Below are positions 8,079 through 18,240 of a DNA stretch of 64,000 nucleotides, piece by piece; the stretch's first letter is position 1, and each line of letters opens with the position of its first letter. Source of the stretch: Deltaproteobacteria bacterium. Lineage in GTDB: Bacteria; Desulfobacterota; Desulfobacteria; Desulfobacterales; Desulfatirhabdiaceae. Position numbers and translations under genes: made by a program. The stretch lies in NCBI GenBank assembly GCA_016219185.1, contig JACRBZ010000026.1, forward strand, positions 1 through 64,000. Direction: 5' to 3'. The notes under the pieces were generated by a model that saw only the letters and a program-made list of their open reading frames with translations, was not told the origin of the DNA and searched no databases.

Positions 8079-11003
8079 TTACAAGGCATCATCCAGCACC
8101 CCTCTGACCTTAACAGCCAGGTGCTCCATCGAGAAAGGTTTCTGGATGAAGTTGATGCCCGGGTCAAGCATCCCATGGTGGGCAATGACGTTGGCCGTAT
8201 AACCGGAGATAAACAGACATTTCATTCCCGGTTTGATGTCCCTGATCAAATTCGCCAGGTCCCGACCGTTCATCTCGGGCATCACAACATCGGTAATCAG
8301 CATCTGTATCTTATCCGCGTGGGCTTTGGCCATGCGAAGCGCCTCGCCGGGCGTGCCGGCGACTATCACCGCATAGCCGAGCTGCTCCAGCATCTCCCGG
8401 CTTACATCCAGAATCACCGGTTCATCCTCCACCAGCAGCACCGTCTCCCCATGGCCCGTGGGCGTTGGCGCCGTGCTTTCGGCTGCCGGCGCGACGGCTT
8501 CCCCGACGAGCCGGGGCAGGTAGATCTTAAAAGTCGTCCCTTTGTCAGGTTCACTGTAAACGTTTACGAATCCATTGTTTTGCTTGACGATACCGTACAC
8601 GGTGGCCAGCCCCAGCCCCGTGCCCTTTCCCTCCTCCTTGGTGGTAAAGAACGGCTCGAAGATGTGGGGCAGCGTTTCCTTGCCCATGCCGCAGCCGTTG
8701 TCGCTCACGGCGAGCATCACGTATTCACCGCAGACAAAACCCAGGTGAACGGCGCAATAGGCCTCATCGAAGGCAATGTTTTCCGTCTCGATGGTGACCT
8801 TTCCCACACCGGTGATGGAATCCCGAGCATTGACACAGAGATTGGCCAGAAGCTGGTCGATCTGGGAAGGATCGATCCTGACCTGCCACAGGTCCGCTCC
8901 CGGCCTCCAGACAAGATCAATGTCCTCGCCGATCAGCCGCAGCAACATCTTGAGCATGCTCGACACGGTATCGTTCATATCCAGAACCTTTGGCGCAACA
9001 ATCTGCTTGCGGGCAAAGGCCAGCAATTGCCGGGTGAGGTCCGCGGAGCGGTGAGCGGAATCCTCGATCGCCTTGAGGTGACCATGAATCGGCTCCGATG
9101 GGGAGCAGCGCTTCATCGCCAGTCCCGCATGACCGATGATTGCCGTCAGCATGTTGTTGAAATCGTGAGCCACGCCACCGGCCAGACGCCCCACCGACTC
9201 CATTTTCTGGGCCTGCAGCAGTTGCGCCTGGAGCACATCCTTTTCCTCCTCCGCCCGCTTGCGATCGGTGATATCCCGGATTCTCTCGATTGCACCGATG
9301 ATATTGCCGGACTGATCGTGCAGGGGCGAGGCCTTGGCAAACACCCATGCGCCTTTATTGTTGTAAAGGGCGTTGCAGAAGACCTCCGCCGAGAGTGAGT
9401 CACCTTCACGGGTGATGTTGGGGTACCTGGCCATGGTATTCCCATTGTTCATAAAGATTAAGTCCATCAACTGCGGTCGCACCTCGCCGTAAAACGGAAT
9501 CGTGTAGGCGTGATCGCCTTTGCCGATCATCTCCGCGGCCGGAACGCCCGTCATTTCCTCAATCTTTTTGTTCCATATGATGACACGCCCTTGCTTATCA
9601 ATGGCCAGGGTGGCATCGGGCAGAAAGTCGATGACATCCGCCAGTTGCTTCCGGTTCTCAAGCAGCGCCTTCTCCGCCTGTTTGCGCTCGGTGATATCCG
9701 TAAAGCTCACCACCGCGCCCATGATTTTGCCGTCCTTGTTTATCGGCATGCTGGAATACTCCACGGGGAAACTGCTGCCATCCTTGCGCCAGAGCACTTC
9801 ATTCCCGACATGGCTATCCGCAGCATGGGTGTAGGAGGCGAACATCGGGCAGTCTTCAATCGGGTAGCCGGTGCCGTCCTCATGGGAATGGTGGATCAGG
9901 CCGTGCACGCCTTGACGCAACATCTCCGCTTCGGCAAATCCGAGCATGCGCAGGGCCGAGGCATTGATGAAAGTCACTTTCCCGGCGGTATCGACGCCGA
10001 AGATGCCGTCTCCGACTGCATGAAGCAGCAATCGTTTGTTCTCCTCGCTTTGCCGCAAAACCTCCCTGGATCTGTCCGTGACATAGATAATGCCTGAAAA
10101 CACCATGATTAAAATGCATGCGGAAATCGTTGCCAGAATACCGATCAATCGGTAATGCCTGATACGGTCCGTCGGAGTCAGAAGCACAATGGACCATCCG
10201 TCGCTGTCAATCACCTTCCTGGAGACGAAATAATCATTATTTTCCAAAACAACTTCCGAGCCATCGACAATTTCCTTTTTAATAACGGCTTCGGAGATTT
10301 TGTCGCTGAATTGCCGGGAAGCAATCAATTCTTCCTGTACCGCCGTGTCCAGCGTCCAAAGACTTTTTGTAACCATGGCCGGTTTGCTGGAAAGGAAAAT
10401 AATGCCGTCACGGCTGATCAGAAAGCAGAAAGGGTATTTGCTGAAAAAGGTCTCAATCTCATCAATATTCCTTTTCATTGTGACCACCCCGATCACTTCA
10501 CCCGATTGATTCTGAACCGGGTAGCTTGCAAAAACCCCCCTCTTTCCGGAGCTGACACCCACGGCAAAATATCGACAGAGCCGGCCTTCGGCTGCTTCCC
10601 GGAAATAAGGACGGAAAGCATAGGATTGCCCCACAAAGCTGTCCGGATCTCTGCGGTTGGAGGACGCCACGGTCATGCCATCGGCATCCATCAGGAAGGA
10701 AATGGAAGAGAAATTGGAGCTGTATCTGTCCAGCACGCTATTGGCCTGTTCGATATCCCGCTTCCCTTTAGACAGCAGCGCCGGCGCGATCCATGGGGAA
10801 TCGGCCAGGGCCTTAACGGCATTTTCAACAACATTTATCGTCGTCGAAACATAAACGGAGAGGGTAAATACAGAAGCCTGGCTTTCTCTGATGATTTCCC
10901 GCCTGGCTTTATTGCCGAGACAATCCGTTGCAAACCAGCCGGCAACAGCAACGATCAGTGCAAGAACCACTGGTATTATATAAACAAAACGTCTTTTATT
11001 CAT
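8079..11003 (-). CDS. Hybrid sensor histidine kinase (Cache-PAS-PAS-HisKA-HATPase-REC)
   Basis: Membrane-bound hybrid kinase of 974 aa. A first membrane segment (about 7-27) is followed by a periplasmic double-Cache-like domain (about 40-270) and a second membrane segment (about 280-303). Two PAS domains follow (about 318-440 and 445-575). The HisKA phospho-acceptor motif is GGVAHDFNN (near 608) and the HATPase has the N box NARDSI and G boxes DNGCGMG and GKGTGLGL. A C-terminal receiver (about 848-965) contains LLVEDEP, the phospho-aspartate motif LITDVVMPEMNG and a late QKPF lysine. There is no output domain, so the phosphate must move to another protein. It is 58 bp downstream of a second hybrid kinase with a very similar catalytic half, and upstream of usp. 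The signal is unknown; Cache domains usually bind small molecules. Confidence 0.93.
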   Translation of the reverse strand: MNKRRFVYIIPVVLALIVAVAGWFATDCLGNKARREIIRESQASVFTLSVYVSTTINVVENAVKALADSPWIAPALLSKGKRDIEQANSVLDRYSSNFSSISFLMDADGMTVASSNRRDPDSFVGQSYAFRPYFREAAEGRLCRYFAVGVSSGKRGVFASYPVQNQSGEVIGVVTMKRNIDEIETFFSKYPFCFLISRDGIIFLSSKPAMVTKSLWTLDTAVQEELIASRQFSDKISEAVIKKEIVDGSEVVLENNDYFVSRKVIDSDGWSIVLLTPTDRIRHYRLIGILATISACILIMVFSGIIYVTDRSREVLRQSEENKRLLLHAVGDGIFGVDTAGKVTFINASALRMLGFAEAEMLRQGVHGLIHHSHEDGTGYPIEDCPMFASYTHAADSHVGNEVLWRKDGSSFPVEYSSMPINKDGKIMGAVVSFTDITERKQAEKALLENRKQLADVIDFLPDATLAIDKQGRVIIWNKKIEEMTGVPAAEMIGKGDHAYTIPFYGEVRPQLMDLIFMNNGNTMARYPNITREGDSLSAEVFCNALYNNKGAWVFAKASPLHDQSGNIIGAIERIRDITDRKRAEEEKDVLQAQLLQAQKMESVGRLAGGVAHDFNNMLTAIIGHAGLAMKRCSPSEPIHGHLKAIEDSAHRSADLTRQLLAFARKQIVAPKVLDMNDTVSSMLKMLLRLIGEDIDLVWRPGADLWQVRIDPSQIDQLLANLCVNARDSITGVGKVTIETENIAFDEAYCAVHLGFVCGEYVMLAVSDNGCGMGKETLPHIFEPFFTTKEEGKGTGLGLATVYGIVKQNNGFVNVYSEPDKGTTFKIYLPRLVGEAVAPAAESTAPTPTGHGETVLLVEDEPVILDVSREMLEQLGYAVIVAGTPGEALRMAKAHADKIQMLITDVVMPEMNGRDLANLIRDIKPGMKCLFISGYTANVIAHHGMLDPGINFIQKPFSMEHLAVKVRGVLDDAL

Positions 11004-11061
11004 CGTAAGATCTCCCCGACAGGGTCATCGGTCGCCTCTGTGAGCATATAAGAAACTTGAT

Positions 11062-14000
11062 TTATTGTTCCACCGGAACGCGGTTGATTGTTGGTTCATC
11101 ATCCAGCGTCTCCCTTACCTTGGCCGCCAGATTCTTGATCGAGAATGGTTTCTGAATGAAGTTGACTCCCGGATCAAGCACCCCGTGATGCGCAATGACG
11201 TTGGAAGTGTATCCTGACATAAACAGGCTTTTGAGGTTTGAGCTGCTGGAAAGCAAATGGTTGACCAGATCCCGGCCGTTCATCTCGGGCATGATTACGT
11301 CCGTCATGATCAGATCGATCAGGCCAGGGCCCGCCGCTACCGTCCGGATGGCCTCGCCAGGGGTTGGAACGGCAATCACCGTATAACCCAAGCGTTCGAG
11401 CATCATCTTTGTCATCTTCAGTATCGCCGGCTCATCCTCCACCAGCAGGATGGTTTCATGGCCATGTGCCGCGGGTTCCGGTGATTCCGCCTTCTGTATC
11501 CGCGTGGCCTGGGCAATGTGTCTGGGCAGGTGTATTTTAAACGTTGTTCCCTGTCCCGGCTCGCTGAAGACATTGATGAAGCCTTTGTTCTGTTTGACAA
11601 TGCCATAGACCGTGGACAGCCCCAGGCCGGTGCCTTCACCGATTGCCTTGGTGGTGAAAAATGGTTCGAAGATTTTATCCCGGGTCTCATCGTCCATGCC
11701 GTTTCCGCTGTCGCTCACGGACAGCAGCACGTACTGGCCGGGGACAAACCCGGGGTGATCAGCGCAATAGGCTTCCTCGAAAACAGCGTTCCCCGTTTCG
11801 ATGGTAACCTTTCCCACATCAGCGATTGCATCGCGTGCATTGACGCACAAATTGGCCAACATCTGGTCGATCTGGGACGGGTCCATCATGATCTGCCATA
11901 TGCTGTTACCCGGTAGCCAGGCCAGATCGACATCCTCTCCAATAAGACGCCGCAACATCCTGAGCATCCCTTCCACGGTCTCATTCAGGTCCAGGACTTT
12001 GGGGGCGATGGTCTGCTTGCGGGCAAAGGCCAGCAGTTGGCGCGTCAGATCGGCGGAACGGCTGGCCGCCTTATGGATTTCTTCCAGGTCGGAGATCAAG
12101 GGATGGGCTGGATCCACCTTATCCATGGCCATCTCCGTATGGCCGAGGATAATCCCCAGCATGTTGTTGAAATCGTGGGCCACACCACCTGCCAGTCTTC
12201 CCACGGATTCCATCTTTTGCGCCTGTCGGAGCTGGCCTTCAAGCTTGATCTTTTCCTCCACCGCTCGCTTACGCTCGGTGATGTCACGCGCCACGGTGAG
12301 GATTTCCACGGGTTTGTGGTCCTTATCGCGCAAAAAGGAAAGGCTGACCTCCATCCAGACAATGGTGCCATCCTTCTTGTATTCTTCCAGCTCCAGGATA
12401 CGCATTCTATCTGAATCAGATGTTCCACCGGCCTCCAGTAATATCTCTTTTTCAAAGACGGAAAGGGCGAGCTGCAAGGATTCAGGGGTCAAGATCTGTT
12501 CAAGGGTCTGCGCCATGGCTTCCTCCACGGTAAATCCACGCAGGCGCATGATGGCCGGACTAACATAGGTAACATGCAGATTCATATCCAGGATTGATAT
12601 CAGATCAGCCGTATTTTCCGTGATCAACCGGTATTTTCTTTCGCTCTCCAGAAGTTTTTCTTCAGCTTGCTTGCGCACGGTGATGTCACGGGCATAGCCG
12701 GTAGTACCTATTATTGAACCCTGTTCATCCAAAATGGGGTTTTTAAAAGTTTCAAACCATCTATTTACACCACCATCAAAGATGGGTTCTTCGATAGTGC
12801 GTGATTTTCCGCTTTTCATAACCTCAATATCATCATTTCGATATTTTTGAGCCAAGTCCGCGGGCCAGATATCATGGTCTGTTTTACCCAAAAGCATATC
12901 AGGATGTTGCTCGCCACATGATATTGCAAATATCCGATTAACTAAAAGAAACTGACTGTGTATGTTTTTAAGCCAAACCAGCCCGGGTTGATTTTCAATA
13001 ATCGCCTTAAGATAGGATTCCCTCAGGCGAAGTTTCTCTTCAGCCCGATTGCGCTCGGTGATATCGCGAAGAAAGCCCAAAATAAATTTTTCGGTACCCA
13101 TCATGACAAGGCTTGAAGATACTTCAATGGAAATCAGTTGTCCGTTTTTGCAATAATGCCCGGTCTCAAACGATATCGGTTCTCCCGCAAGCACCCGCTG
13201 AAACCGGAGAGATGCAAGTTGGACATTTTGCGGGGCTTCAAGTTCTTTGATGTCCATCAAGAGCAATTCGTCAACAGTGTAACCATGCATCTTGGCAAAG
13301 GCAGCGTTTATTGACACGATGACACCATCTGAAGTGAGCAGAAATATGCCGTCTTTTGCATTTTCAAACAATGTCCTGAACTTTTCCTCACTCTCCATTA
13401 ATGCCGCTTCCCGTTTCGCCAGGGTTTCCAGCAGGCGGTTGAACCCACCGATCAGTTGGCCGATTTCGTCCCGATTGGTGATGGGCAGGGGCTGCGGCGG
13501 CTGATTGGTATCCGACAGGGTGGCCAGCGTTTTTGTGGCAGCCAGCATCGTTGAAAAGAGGCGCCTCAACATCCACCAGGAAAGCCCTCCCACCAGCAGG
13601 GTCATGAAAATCGCGGCGAGCAGCATGCGGTGCTGAATTGTGCGAATCGGGGAAAAGGCCTCTTCGGTGGGCATTGTGACAGCCGCATGCCAATCCGCCA
13701 CGGGAATGCTTTTGGCCGAGGACAGCACTTCAATGCCGTTTGGATTGACGCCGACGATAGTACCCTCGTAGCCCTGAATAAAGCGGTCGATCAGCGGGTT
13801 GACGCCGGGGGCCGGAAGCACTTCCATGATACGGCCCTTGTTGGAAGTGATGACAATCTGCCGGTACTGCCGAGCGGTAAGAAAATATTCGCCGGTCTTG
13901 CCATGGTGGCCTTCTGTAATCTTGTCCAGAAAATTGGGTTTGCCCAGATCGATCACCCCTGTCAATGCACCGATCACGTTGTCCCGAGCATCGTGTATGG

Positions 14001-14583
14001 GCACGGTCATGCCGACAATCGGAGCCCCCAGCTTCCTGCCCATGACCGGACGGCCGATCGACGCTTTCCCTTCCTTGAGAGCGGCGGCTACATGGTCCCT
14101 GTCCATGTAATTGACGCCCATGCGTCCTGTCGAGAACGGAACATCGGCAATCGTGATACCATCAAGCAGGTAGGCCAGAACGCCCCCGTTGAACAGACTC
14201 TGAAGAATCGGGCGTTGTTCCAGGAGTTCCTGCAGTTCGGCCGGATTGCCCAGAATGGCCGGGCTGACTTGTTTGGCAATGTTTTCCAGTGATATCAACC
14301 GGATTTCCAGCTCTTCATTGACCCCTTCGGCAATGTAGGACACTGCGGAGAACTGCTGTTCACCCAAGAGGCGCTGCATATCCTCGCGCAGCGCCCGGCT
14401 GGCGTAAAACGCCAGCAACCAGATACCGATCAGGAAAATAGCCAGTGTAAACAAGGTCACCCTTGTCCTGAGCGATCGCGGATGAAGGAAATTAAAGCTC
14501 ATCAGGTTTTTCCAAGGAACAAATTCATATTTTGGTGGAGTCATGCTTTTTTTCATTTTTTTGAGTTCAGCCATGCTAAACAT
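11062..14583 (-). CDS. Hybrid sensor histidine kinase (Cache-HAMP-PAS x3-HisKA-HATPase-REC)
   Basis: Large hybrid kinase of 1173 aa. It has a membrane segment at about 41-62 ([20 protein letters not shown]), a periplasmic dCache-type domain to about 315, a second membrane segment (about 325-345) and HAMP. Three PAS domains span about 405-790. HisKA carries [12 protein letters not shown], the HATPase has NARDAI and GEGTGLGL, and a C-terminal receiver has [13 protein letters not shown]. From HisKA to the end it closely parallels the next gene, pointing to an old tandem duplication with divergent sensors. The start is uncertain: the frame opens at an ATG at 14583 without a clear ribosome site, and internal ATGs before the first membrane segment are possible. 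No cognate regulator is adjacent. Confidence 0.92.
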   Translation of the reverse strand: MFSMAELKKMKKSMTPPKYEFVPWKNLMSFNFLHPRSLRTRVTLFTLAIFLIGIWLLAFYASRALREDMQRLLGEQQFSAVSYIAEGVNEELEIRLISLENIAKQVSPAILGNPAELQELLEQRPILQSLFNGGVLAYLLDGITIADVPFSTGRMGVNYMDRDHVAAALKEGKASIGRPVMGRKLGAPIVGMTVPIHDARDNVIGALTGVIDLGKPNFLDKITEGHHGKTGEYFLTARQYRQIVITSNKGRIMEVLPAPGVNPLIDRFIQGYEGTIVGVNPNGIEVLSSAKSIPVADWHAAVTMPTEEAFSPIRTIQHRMLLAAIFMTLLVGGLSWWMLRRLFSTMLAATKTLATLSDTNQPPQPLPITNRDEIGQLIGGFNRLLETLAKREAALMESEEKFRTLFENAKDGIFLLTSDGVIVSINAAFAKMHGYTVDELLLMDIKELEAPQNVQLASLRFQRVLAGEPISFETGHYCKNGQLISIEVSSSLVMMGTEKFILGFLRDITERNRAEEKLRLRESYLKAIIENQPGLVWLKNIHSQFLLVNRIFAISCGEQHPDMLLGKTDHDIWPADLAQKYRNDDIEVMKSGKSRTIEEPIFDGGVNRWFETFKNPILDEQGSIIGTTGYARDITVRKQAEEKLLESERKYRLITENTADLISILDMNLHVTYVSPAIMRLRGFTVEEAMAQTLEQILTPESLQLALSVFEKEILLEAGGTSDSDRMRILELEEYKKDGTIVWMEVSLSFLRDKDHKPVEILTVARDITERKRAVEEKIKLEGQLRQAQKMESVGRLAGGVAHDFNNMLGIILGHTEMAMDKVDPAHPLISDLEEIHKAASRSADLTRQLLAFARKQTIAPKVLDLNETVEGMLRMLRRLIGEDVDLAWLPGNSIWQIMMDPSQIDQMLANLCVNARDAIADVGKVTIETGNAVFEEAYCADHPGFVPGQYVLLSVSDSGNGMDDETRDKIFEPFFTTKAIGEGTGLGLSTVYGIVKQNKGFINVFSEPGQGTTFKIHLPRHIAQATRIQKAESPEPAAHGHETILLVEDEPAILKMTKMMLERLGYTVIAVPTPGEAIRTVAAGPGLIDLIMTDVIMPEMNGRDLVNHLLSSSSNLKSLFMSGYTSNVIAHHGVLDPGVNFIQKPFSIKNLAAKVRETLDDEPTINRVPVEQ

Positions 14584-14916
14584 TACTTATGATATTTGTC
14601 AATTTTTTACTGGAATAAAGATGAGTTGGAGTTTAAAGAGTTTGAAGCGATCTTTTTTCAACAGTTCTTCCCCTTTAAAAAAAAGATACTTCTAAGTTTA
14701 TAATGGATTATATGAAAAATAGATATTTGGCTTTTTCGCTCACAGCAAAAAAATAGGGAGCAGCAGTTCGGGTTGGTCTTTACAAATGCATCAGATTGGG
14801 TACGCCAAGGACATTGCGGGAAGCCGAGCGTTGGGGATATTCAATATCCCCAACAAATCAATCTGAAAATCCCTATTTCATTCCAAAATAGGTATCTCCC
14901 CTTTTACCTCCCGGTA
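14584..14916. other. Intergenic region without a gene
   Basis: A 333-bp gap between the start of a kinase gene and the stop of the molybdenum-hydroxylase FAD subunit, both on the minus strand. It is A/T-rich near 14584-14760. Its only notable structure is the dispersed hairpin at 14830-14854. No coding frame is credible. Confidence 0.6.
14830..14854. repeat. Dispersed hairpin repeat, copy 2
   Basis: The same 12-bp perfect arms as at 7341-7366 (GTTGGGGATATT and AATATCCCCAAC), here with a 1-nt loop, and the same ACAAATCAA flank. Both copies lie a few dozen bases after the stop codon of a minus-strand gene. Confidence 0.8.
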
Positions 14917-15891
14917 TCATTCAAGGTAGTTGAGGAGTTCCTGCTTGATGACCGCACTAAACAGCGGGACTTTGTAAGCATTCTGAGACATGGGTTCCGC
15001 TTTTTTAAGGGCAGCATCCGCGGCTTTTGCGGCGGTATCCACGTCCAACCGTCGACCTTTGATGGCCGCCTCTGCCTCCGGGATACGCCAGGGAACGGGA
15101 GCTGCACCGCTGAGGACCATTCTGCAATGGATAACCTGATCCTTATTAAGCGAGATGGCGGATGCCATGCCGGCCAGAGCGAAGTCCCAGCTCTGCCTCG
15201 CCCGGACCTTTCGGTAGGCACTCCGTAAACCGGCCGCAGGCGGCGGCAGGATGATCTCCGTGACGATCTCCCCGGACTTCAGCACGGTCTCCACCGTAAA
15301 ATCAACGGCCGGAGGCACGTGAAACTTTTCCACAGGCACACTCCGCCTGCCCTTCAGCCCCTCGATCGTCACGCTGGCGCCCAAAGCGACCAGAGCCGGC
15401 GCGGTATCCGAAGGGTGGACGATATAGCAGTTTTCACCACCGAAGATGCAATGATAGCGGTTCTCCCCCTCCGGTGCATAGCAGCGGTCGCCGCCTTTTC
15501 TCAGGCAGTTGAATTCTCCGCGGTAATACCAGCAGCGGGGCTTCTGGCATAGGTTTCCGCCAATGGTACCCTGGTTACGAAGCTGCGGGCTTGCTACTTC
15601 GGCGGCCGCCATGGACAGCGCACGGTACTTTGCCGCGACAAGCGGGTTCCCTGCAATCTCGGAAATGGTGGTCAGCGCACCGATCCGCAGCCCGCCTTCC
15701 GGCGTTTCATGGATGCCCTTCAGCGCAGCAATTCCGCTGATACTGACAACCGTCGACAGGCCGAAAACGCTGTCCCGGGCGCATCCGAGCAGATCGGTTC
15801 CCCCAGCGTGAACACGGGCGCCGACCTGCGACAGGCAACGAACCGCATCCGGGATGGAATTTGTCCGAAAATAGGAAAAACGGGGCACCAT
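14917..15891 (-). CDS. Molybdenum hydroxylase, FAD-binding subunit (PaoB/YagS-like)
   Basis: Medium subunit (about 324 aa) of a xanthine-dehydrogenase-family enzyme; it carries FAD and passes electrons from the iron-sulfur subunit. The start at 15891 is clear: ATG one base after the stop of the large subunit, with AAGGAGG inside that gene's end. FAD-binding features include VHAGGTDLLG near residue 30 and the segment with NQGTIGGNLCQ. A cysteine-rich stretch follows (CWYYRGEFNCLRK, then Cys in RCYAPEG and YHCIFGG). It resembles the insert that binds an extra [4Fe-4S] cluster in E. coli PaoB and in 4-hydroxybenzoyl-CoA reductase beta, so an additional cluster is likely. It is the last gene of a three-gene operon. 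The substrate is not determinable; aldehydes are the natural guess. Confidence 0.88.
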   Translation of the reverse strand: MVPRFSYFRTNSIPDAVRCLSQVGARVHAGGTDLLGCARDSVFGLSTVVSISGIAALKGIHETPEGGLRIGALTTISEIAGNPLVAAKYRALSMAAAEVASPQLRNQGTIGGNLCQKPRCWYYRGEFNCLRKGGDRCYAPEGENRYHCIFGGENCYIVHPSDTAPALVALGASVTIEGLKGRRSVPVEKFHVPPAVDFTVETVLKSGEIVTEIILPPPAAGLRSAYRKVRARQSWDFALAGMASAISLNKDQVIHCRMVLSGAAPVPWRIPEAEAAIKGRRLDVDTAAKAADAALKKAEPMSQNAYKVPLFSAVIKQELLNYLE

Positions 15892-15892
15892 G

Positions 15893-18232
15893 CTAGGCCT
15901 CCTTTCTGTGCTTGGCCAGCAGCCAGCATAGCTGAACTGGGTTGATCGGTGTTTGTGTGACACGAATTCCAGTAGCGTGGTAAACGGCGTTGGCCACTGC
16001 GGCGGCTGTCGGGATCGTGACCGGCTCGCCCAGGCCCTTGGCACCCGTGGTGTTCGCTTCGGCATCATTGGTTTCGATGGGAAGGGAGATCATCCGGTCC
16101 GGCACGTCAAGTATCGTCGGCACTTTATAGTCGTGGCCGTTCCGGTTGACCATCTTGCCGGTCTGGCTTGTGTCAAGCACGCGGGCTTCGGTTGCTGCCA
16201 AGCCGATTCCCATGGTGATACCCCCGAACACCTGGTTGTCGTAAGTAAGACGGCTCATGACCCGGCCGCTGTCTTGGGCACCGAGGAACCGGATGATGCG
16301 AACTTCACCGGTCTCCATGTCCACAGCCACTTCGCAGAATTGAGCGACGAACGGATTGACCACCTTGTTTTCCGGATTCGGGGCCCGATACCCGATGCCG
16401 ACCACGACACCTCGGTCCTTGAGGCCCGAAAGCTGTGCAATCTCGATTCGCTTGGACGGATCGGTCCGCGACATGACTGCGCCCGACTGCAGGTAAAGGT
16501 CTCCGGCGGCGATTTTCAGATCTTTTGCTGCGATGGCAATCAACTGCTGCTTGACGCTGATGGCCGCAGCGCGTACGGCCGGCGATTCCGTGGGAACGGT
16601 CTTGCTCCCGCCACTGGGGGTCGCAAACTGGGTAGTGCCCGTATCGGCGTGCTCTATTTGGATGAATTCCGGGGCCACTCCCAGTTCTTCGGACACGACC
16701 AGTGCCATGACCGTCTTGGTGCCGGTACCGAGATCGCTGGCACCGAAATTCAAGTTCACGCTCCCGTCCGAAAACAGTTTGAGAATGATCGTCGCAGGCG
16801 GTCTGCCGCCCCCCGCGAACCAGAGGCCAGCGGCAACGCCCACGCCACTGCGGATTTTCCCGCTTTTGCCCGTCGCCGAGATCCGGTCACGGGCTTCCCG
16901 CCATCCAAAAGCCCTGGCGCCCGTTTCCAGGCATTCCCGCAGACCGGTCGTCGTATAGGGCTGCTGCCCCGGCCGAGCCTGACTGTAGAGGGGAATGTTC
17001 TTTAACCGAAAATCCACGGGATCCATGCCGATGGCTTCCGCGAGGGCATCCATCATCTGCTCCAGTGCCCAGGCACCCTGGGGGTGGCCGGGCGCACGGA
17101 ATGCCCGGGCAGGTCCAGCATTGATGTAAACATCCGCGCACAGGGTGCGTACGTTGGGGCAGGTATAGAGATCCCGGATCAGCCAGTCGACCAGCGAGGT
17201 GCCGCCGGCCGGATAGGCGCCTCCAGTAGCTGCGCAGGAAAACTCCAGGGCGGTCAGGCTGCCGTCCTTTTTGACACCGGCCTTTAGATGCATGTTGGCC
17301 GGCGGGCGGTTGCCGACGGCCAGATAGGTTTCTTCACGGCTGAGGGTCAATTTGACAGGACGGGCTGTGATCCGGGCCAGAAGTGCCGCGATGACCGTGT
17401 ATTTCCCCGCCTGAAGCTTGCTGCCGAAGCCGCCGCCCATGTACTGTCCGATCACGCGCACTTTGGCCAGCGGCATCTTTAGTGCCTCCGCCACGTCGGA
17501 CTGGATCTTGTACACCCCCTGAGTGGATTCCCAGATCGTCAGGCGGTCGCCGTCCCAGTTGGCGACGCAGCCGTGAGGTTCTAAAGGAACATGGATTTCA
17601 CATTCGGTTCGATAATCCTGCTCCAGAATCACATCCGCTTCAGTGAACCCTGAGGTGGCGTCGCCCCGACCGTAAGGCTCGGGGGGTGAAACCTGATTGC
17701 CTTCCTCGTGGACGAATGCAACACCCGCGTTCAGGGCTGTCCGTTCGTCGGCGACAAAAGGCAGAATTTCATAAACTACATTGATGGCTTTCGCTGCGTC
17801 CCATGCCTGATAGGGGGTTTCAGCAGCCACGGCGGCCACGGCTTCACCCTCGAACCGACAATGGGGATCGAATAGCTTGGATTGGCGACGGGATACCCTG
17901 TCCTTATAGGACCATGGCACATCTGCCTCAAGGGTGTTTACACCGATGACGGCGTGAACGCCGGGCATGCGACGGGCTTTTTGGGTATCGATCTGTTTGA
18001 CCAGGGCGTGGGTATGGGGGCATCGGAGGATGGCGCCATAGAGCATCTTGGGCAGGGTGACATCCACCGGATAGACGGCTGTGCCGCTCACCCGTTCATA
18101 GGCATCCACCCGTGGTAAGCGCTTGCCGACAAACCGAGTTTCCTGCCAGGGTTTCGGCGTTTCCCCAGGCTGCGGGGTTTCTGGAGTCGGAACCCCTTCC
18201 AGGTAATACTGCACTTTTTCCGGATCGGTCAC
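15893..18232 (-). CDS. Molybdenum hydroxylase, molybdopterin-binding catalytic subunit
   Basis: Large subunit of 779 aa of the aldehyde oxidase/xanthine dehydrogenase family. The N-terminal hammerhead domain starts near VGKRLPRVDAYERVSGTA; Moco-binding landmarks are GQYMGGGFGSK, AFRAPGHPQG and the C-terminal GAKGLGEPVTIPT, whose glutamate corresponds to the catalytic base of the family. It lies 8 bp after the iron-sulfur subunit gene and 1 bp before the FAD gene, so the three form one operon in the order FeS-Moco-FAD. There is no signal peptide of its own, consistent with export as a folded complex on the Tat signal of the small subunit, as in E. coli PaoABC. The enzyme hydroxylates or oxidises an aldehyde or N-heterocycle; substrate unknown. 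Confidence 0.92.
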   Translation of the reverse strand: MTDPEKVQYYLEGVPTPETPQPGETPKPWQETRFVGKRLPRVDAYERVSGTAVYPVDVTLPKMLYGAILRCPHTHALVKQIDTQKARRMPGVHAVIGVNTLEADVPWSYKDRVSRRQSKLFDPHCRFEGEAVAAVAAETPYQAWDAAKAINVVYEILPFVADERTALNAGVAFVHEEGNQVSPPEPYGRGDATSGFTEADVILEQDYRTECEIHVPLEPHGCVANWDGDRLTIWESTQGVYKIQSDVAEALKMPLAKVRVIGQYMGGGFGSKLQAGKYTVIAALLARITARPVKLTLSREETYLAVGNRPPANMHLKAGVKKDGSLTALEFSCAATGGAYPAGGTSLVDWLIRDLYTCPNVRTLCADVYINAGPARAFRAPGHPQGAWALEQMMDALAEAIGMDPVDFRLKNIPLYSQARPGQQPYTTTGLRECLETGARAFGWREARDRISATGKSGKIRSGVGVAAGLWFAGGGRPPATIILKLFSDGSVNLNFGASDLGTGTKTVMALVVSEELGVAPEFIQIEHADTGTTQFATPSGGSKTVPTESPAVRAAAISVKQQLIAIAAKDLKIAAGDLYLQSGAVMSRTDPSKRIEIAQLSGLKDRGVVVGIGYRAPNPENKVVNPFVAQFCEVAVDMETGEVRIIRFLGAQDSGRVMSRLTYDNQVFGGITMGIGLAATEARVLDTSQTGKMVNRNGHDYKVPTILDVPDRMISLPIETNDAEANTTGAKGLGEPVTIPTAAAVANAVYHATGIRVTQTPINPVQLCWLLAKHRKEA

Positions 18233-18240
18233 GATTCACC

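Noticed and set aside
8067..9398. Long plus-strand open frame of 443 codons
   Set aside because: It lies antisense to the hybrid kinase, which has full domain motifs; composition is that of a shadow frame.
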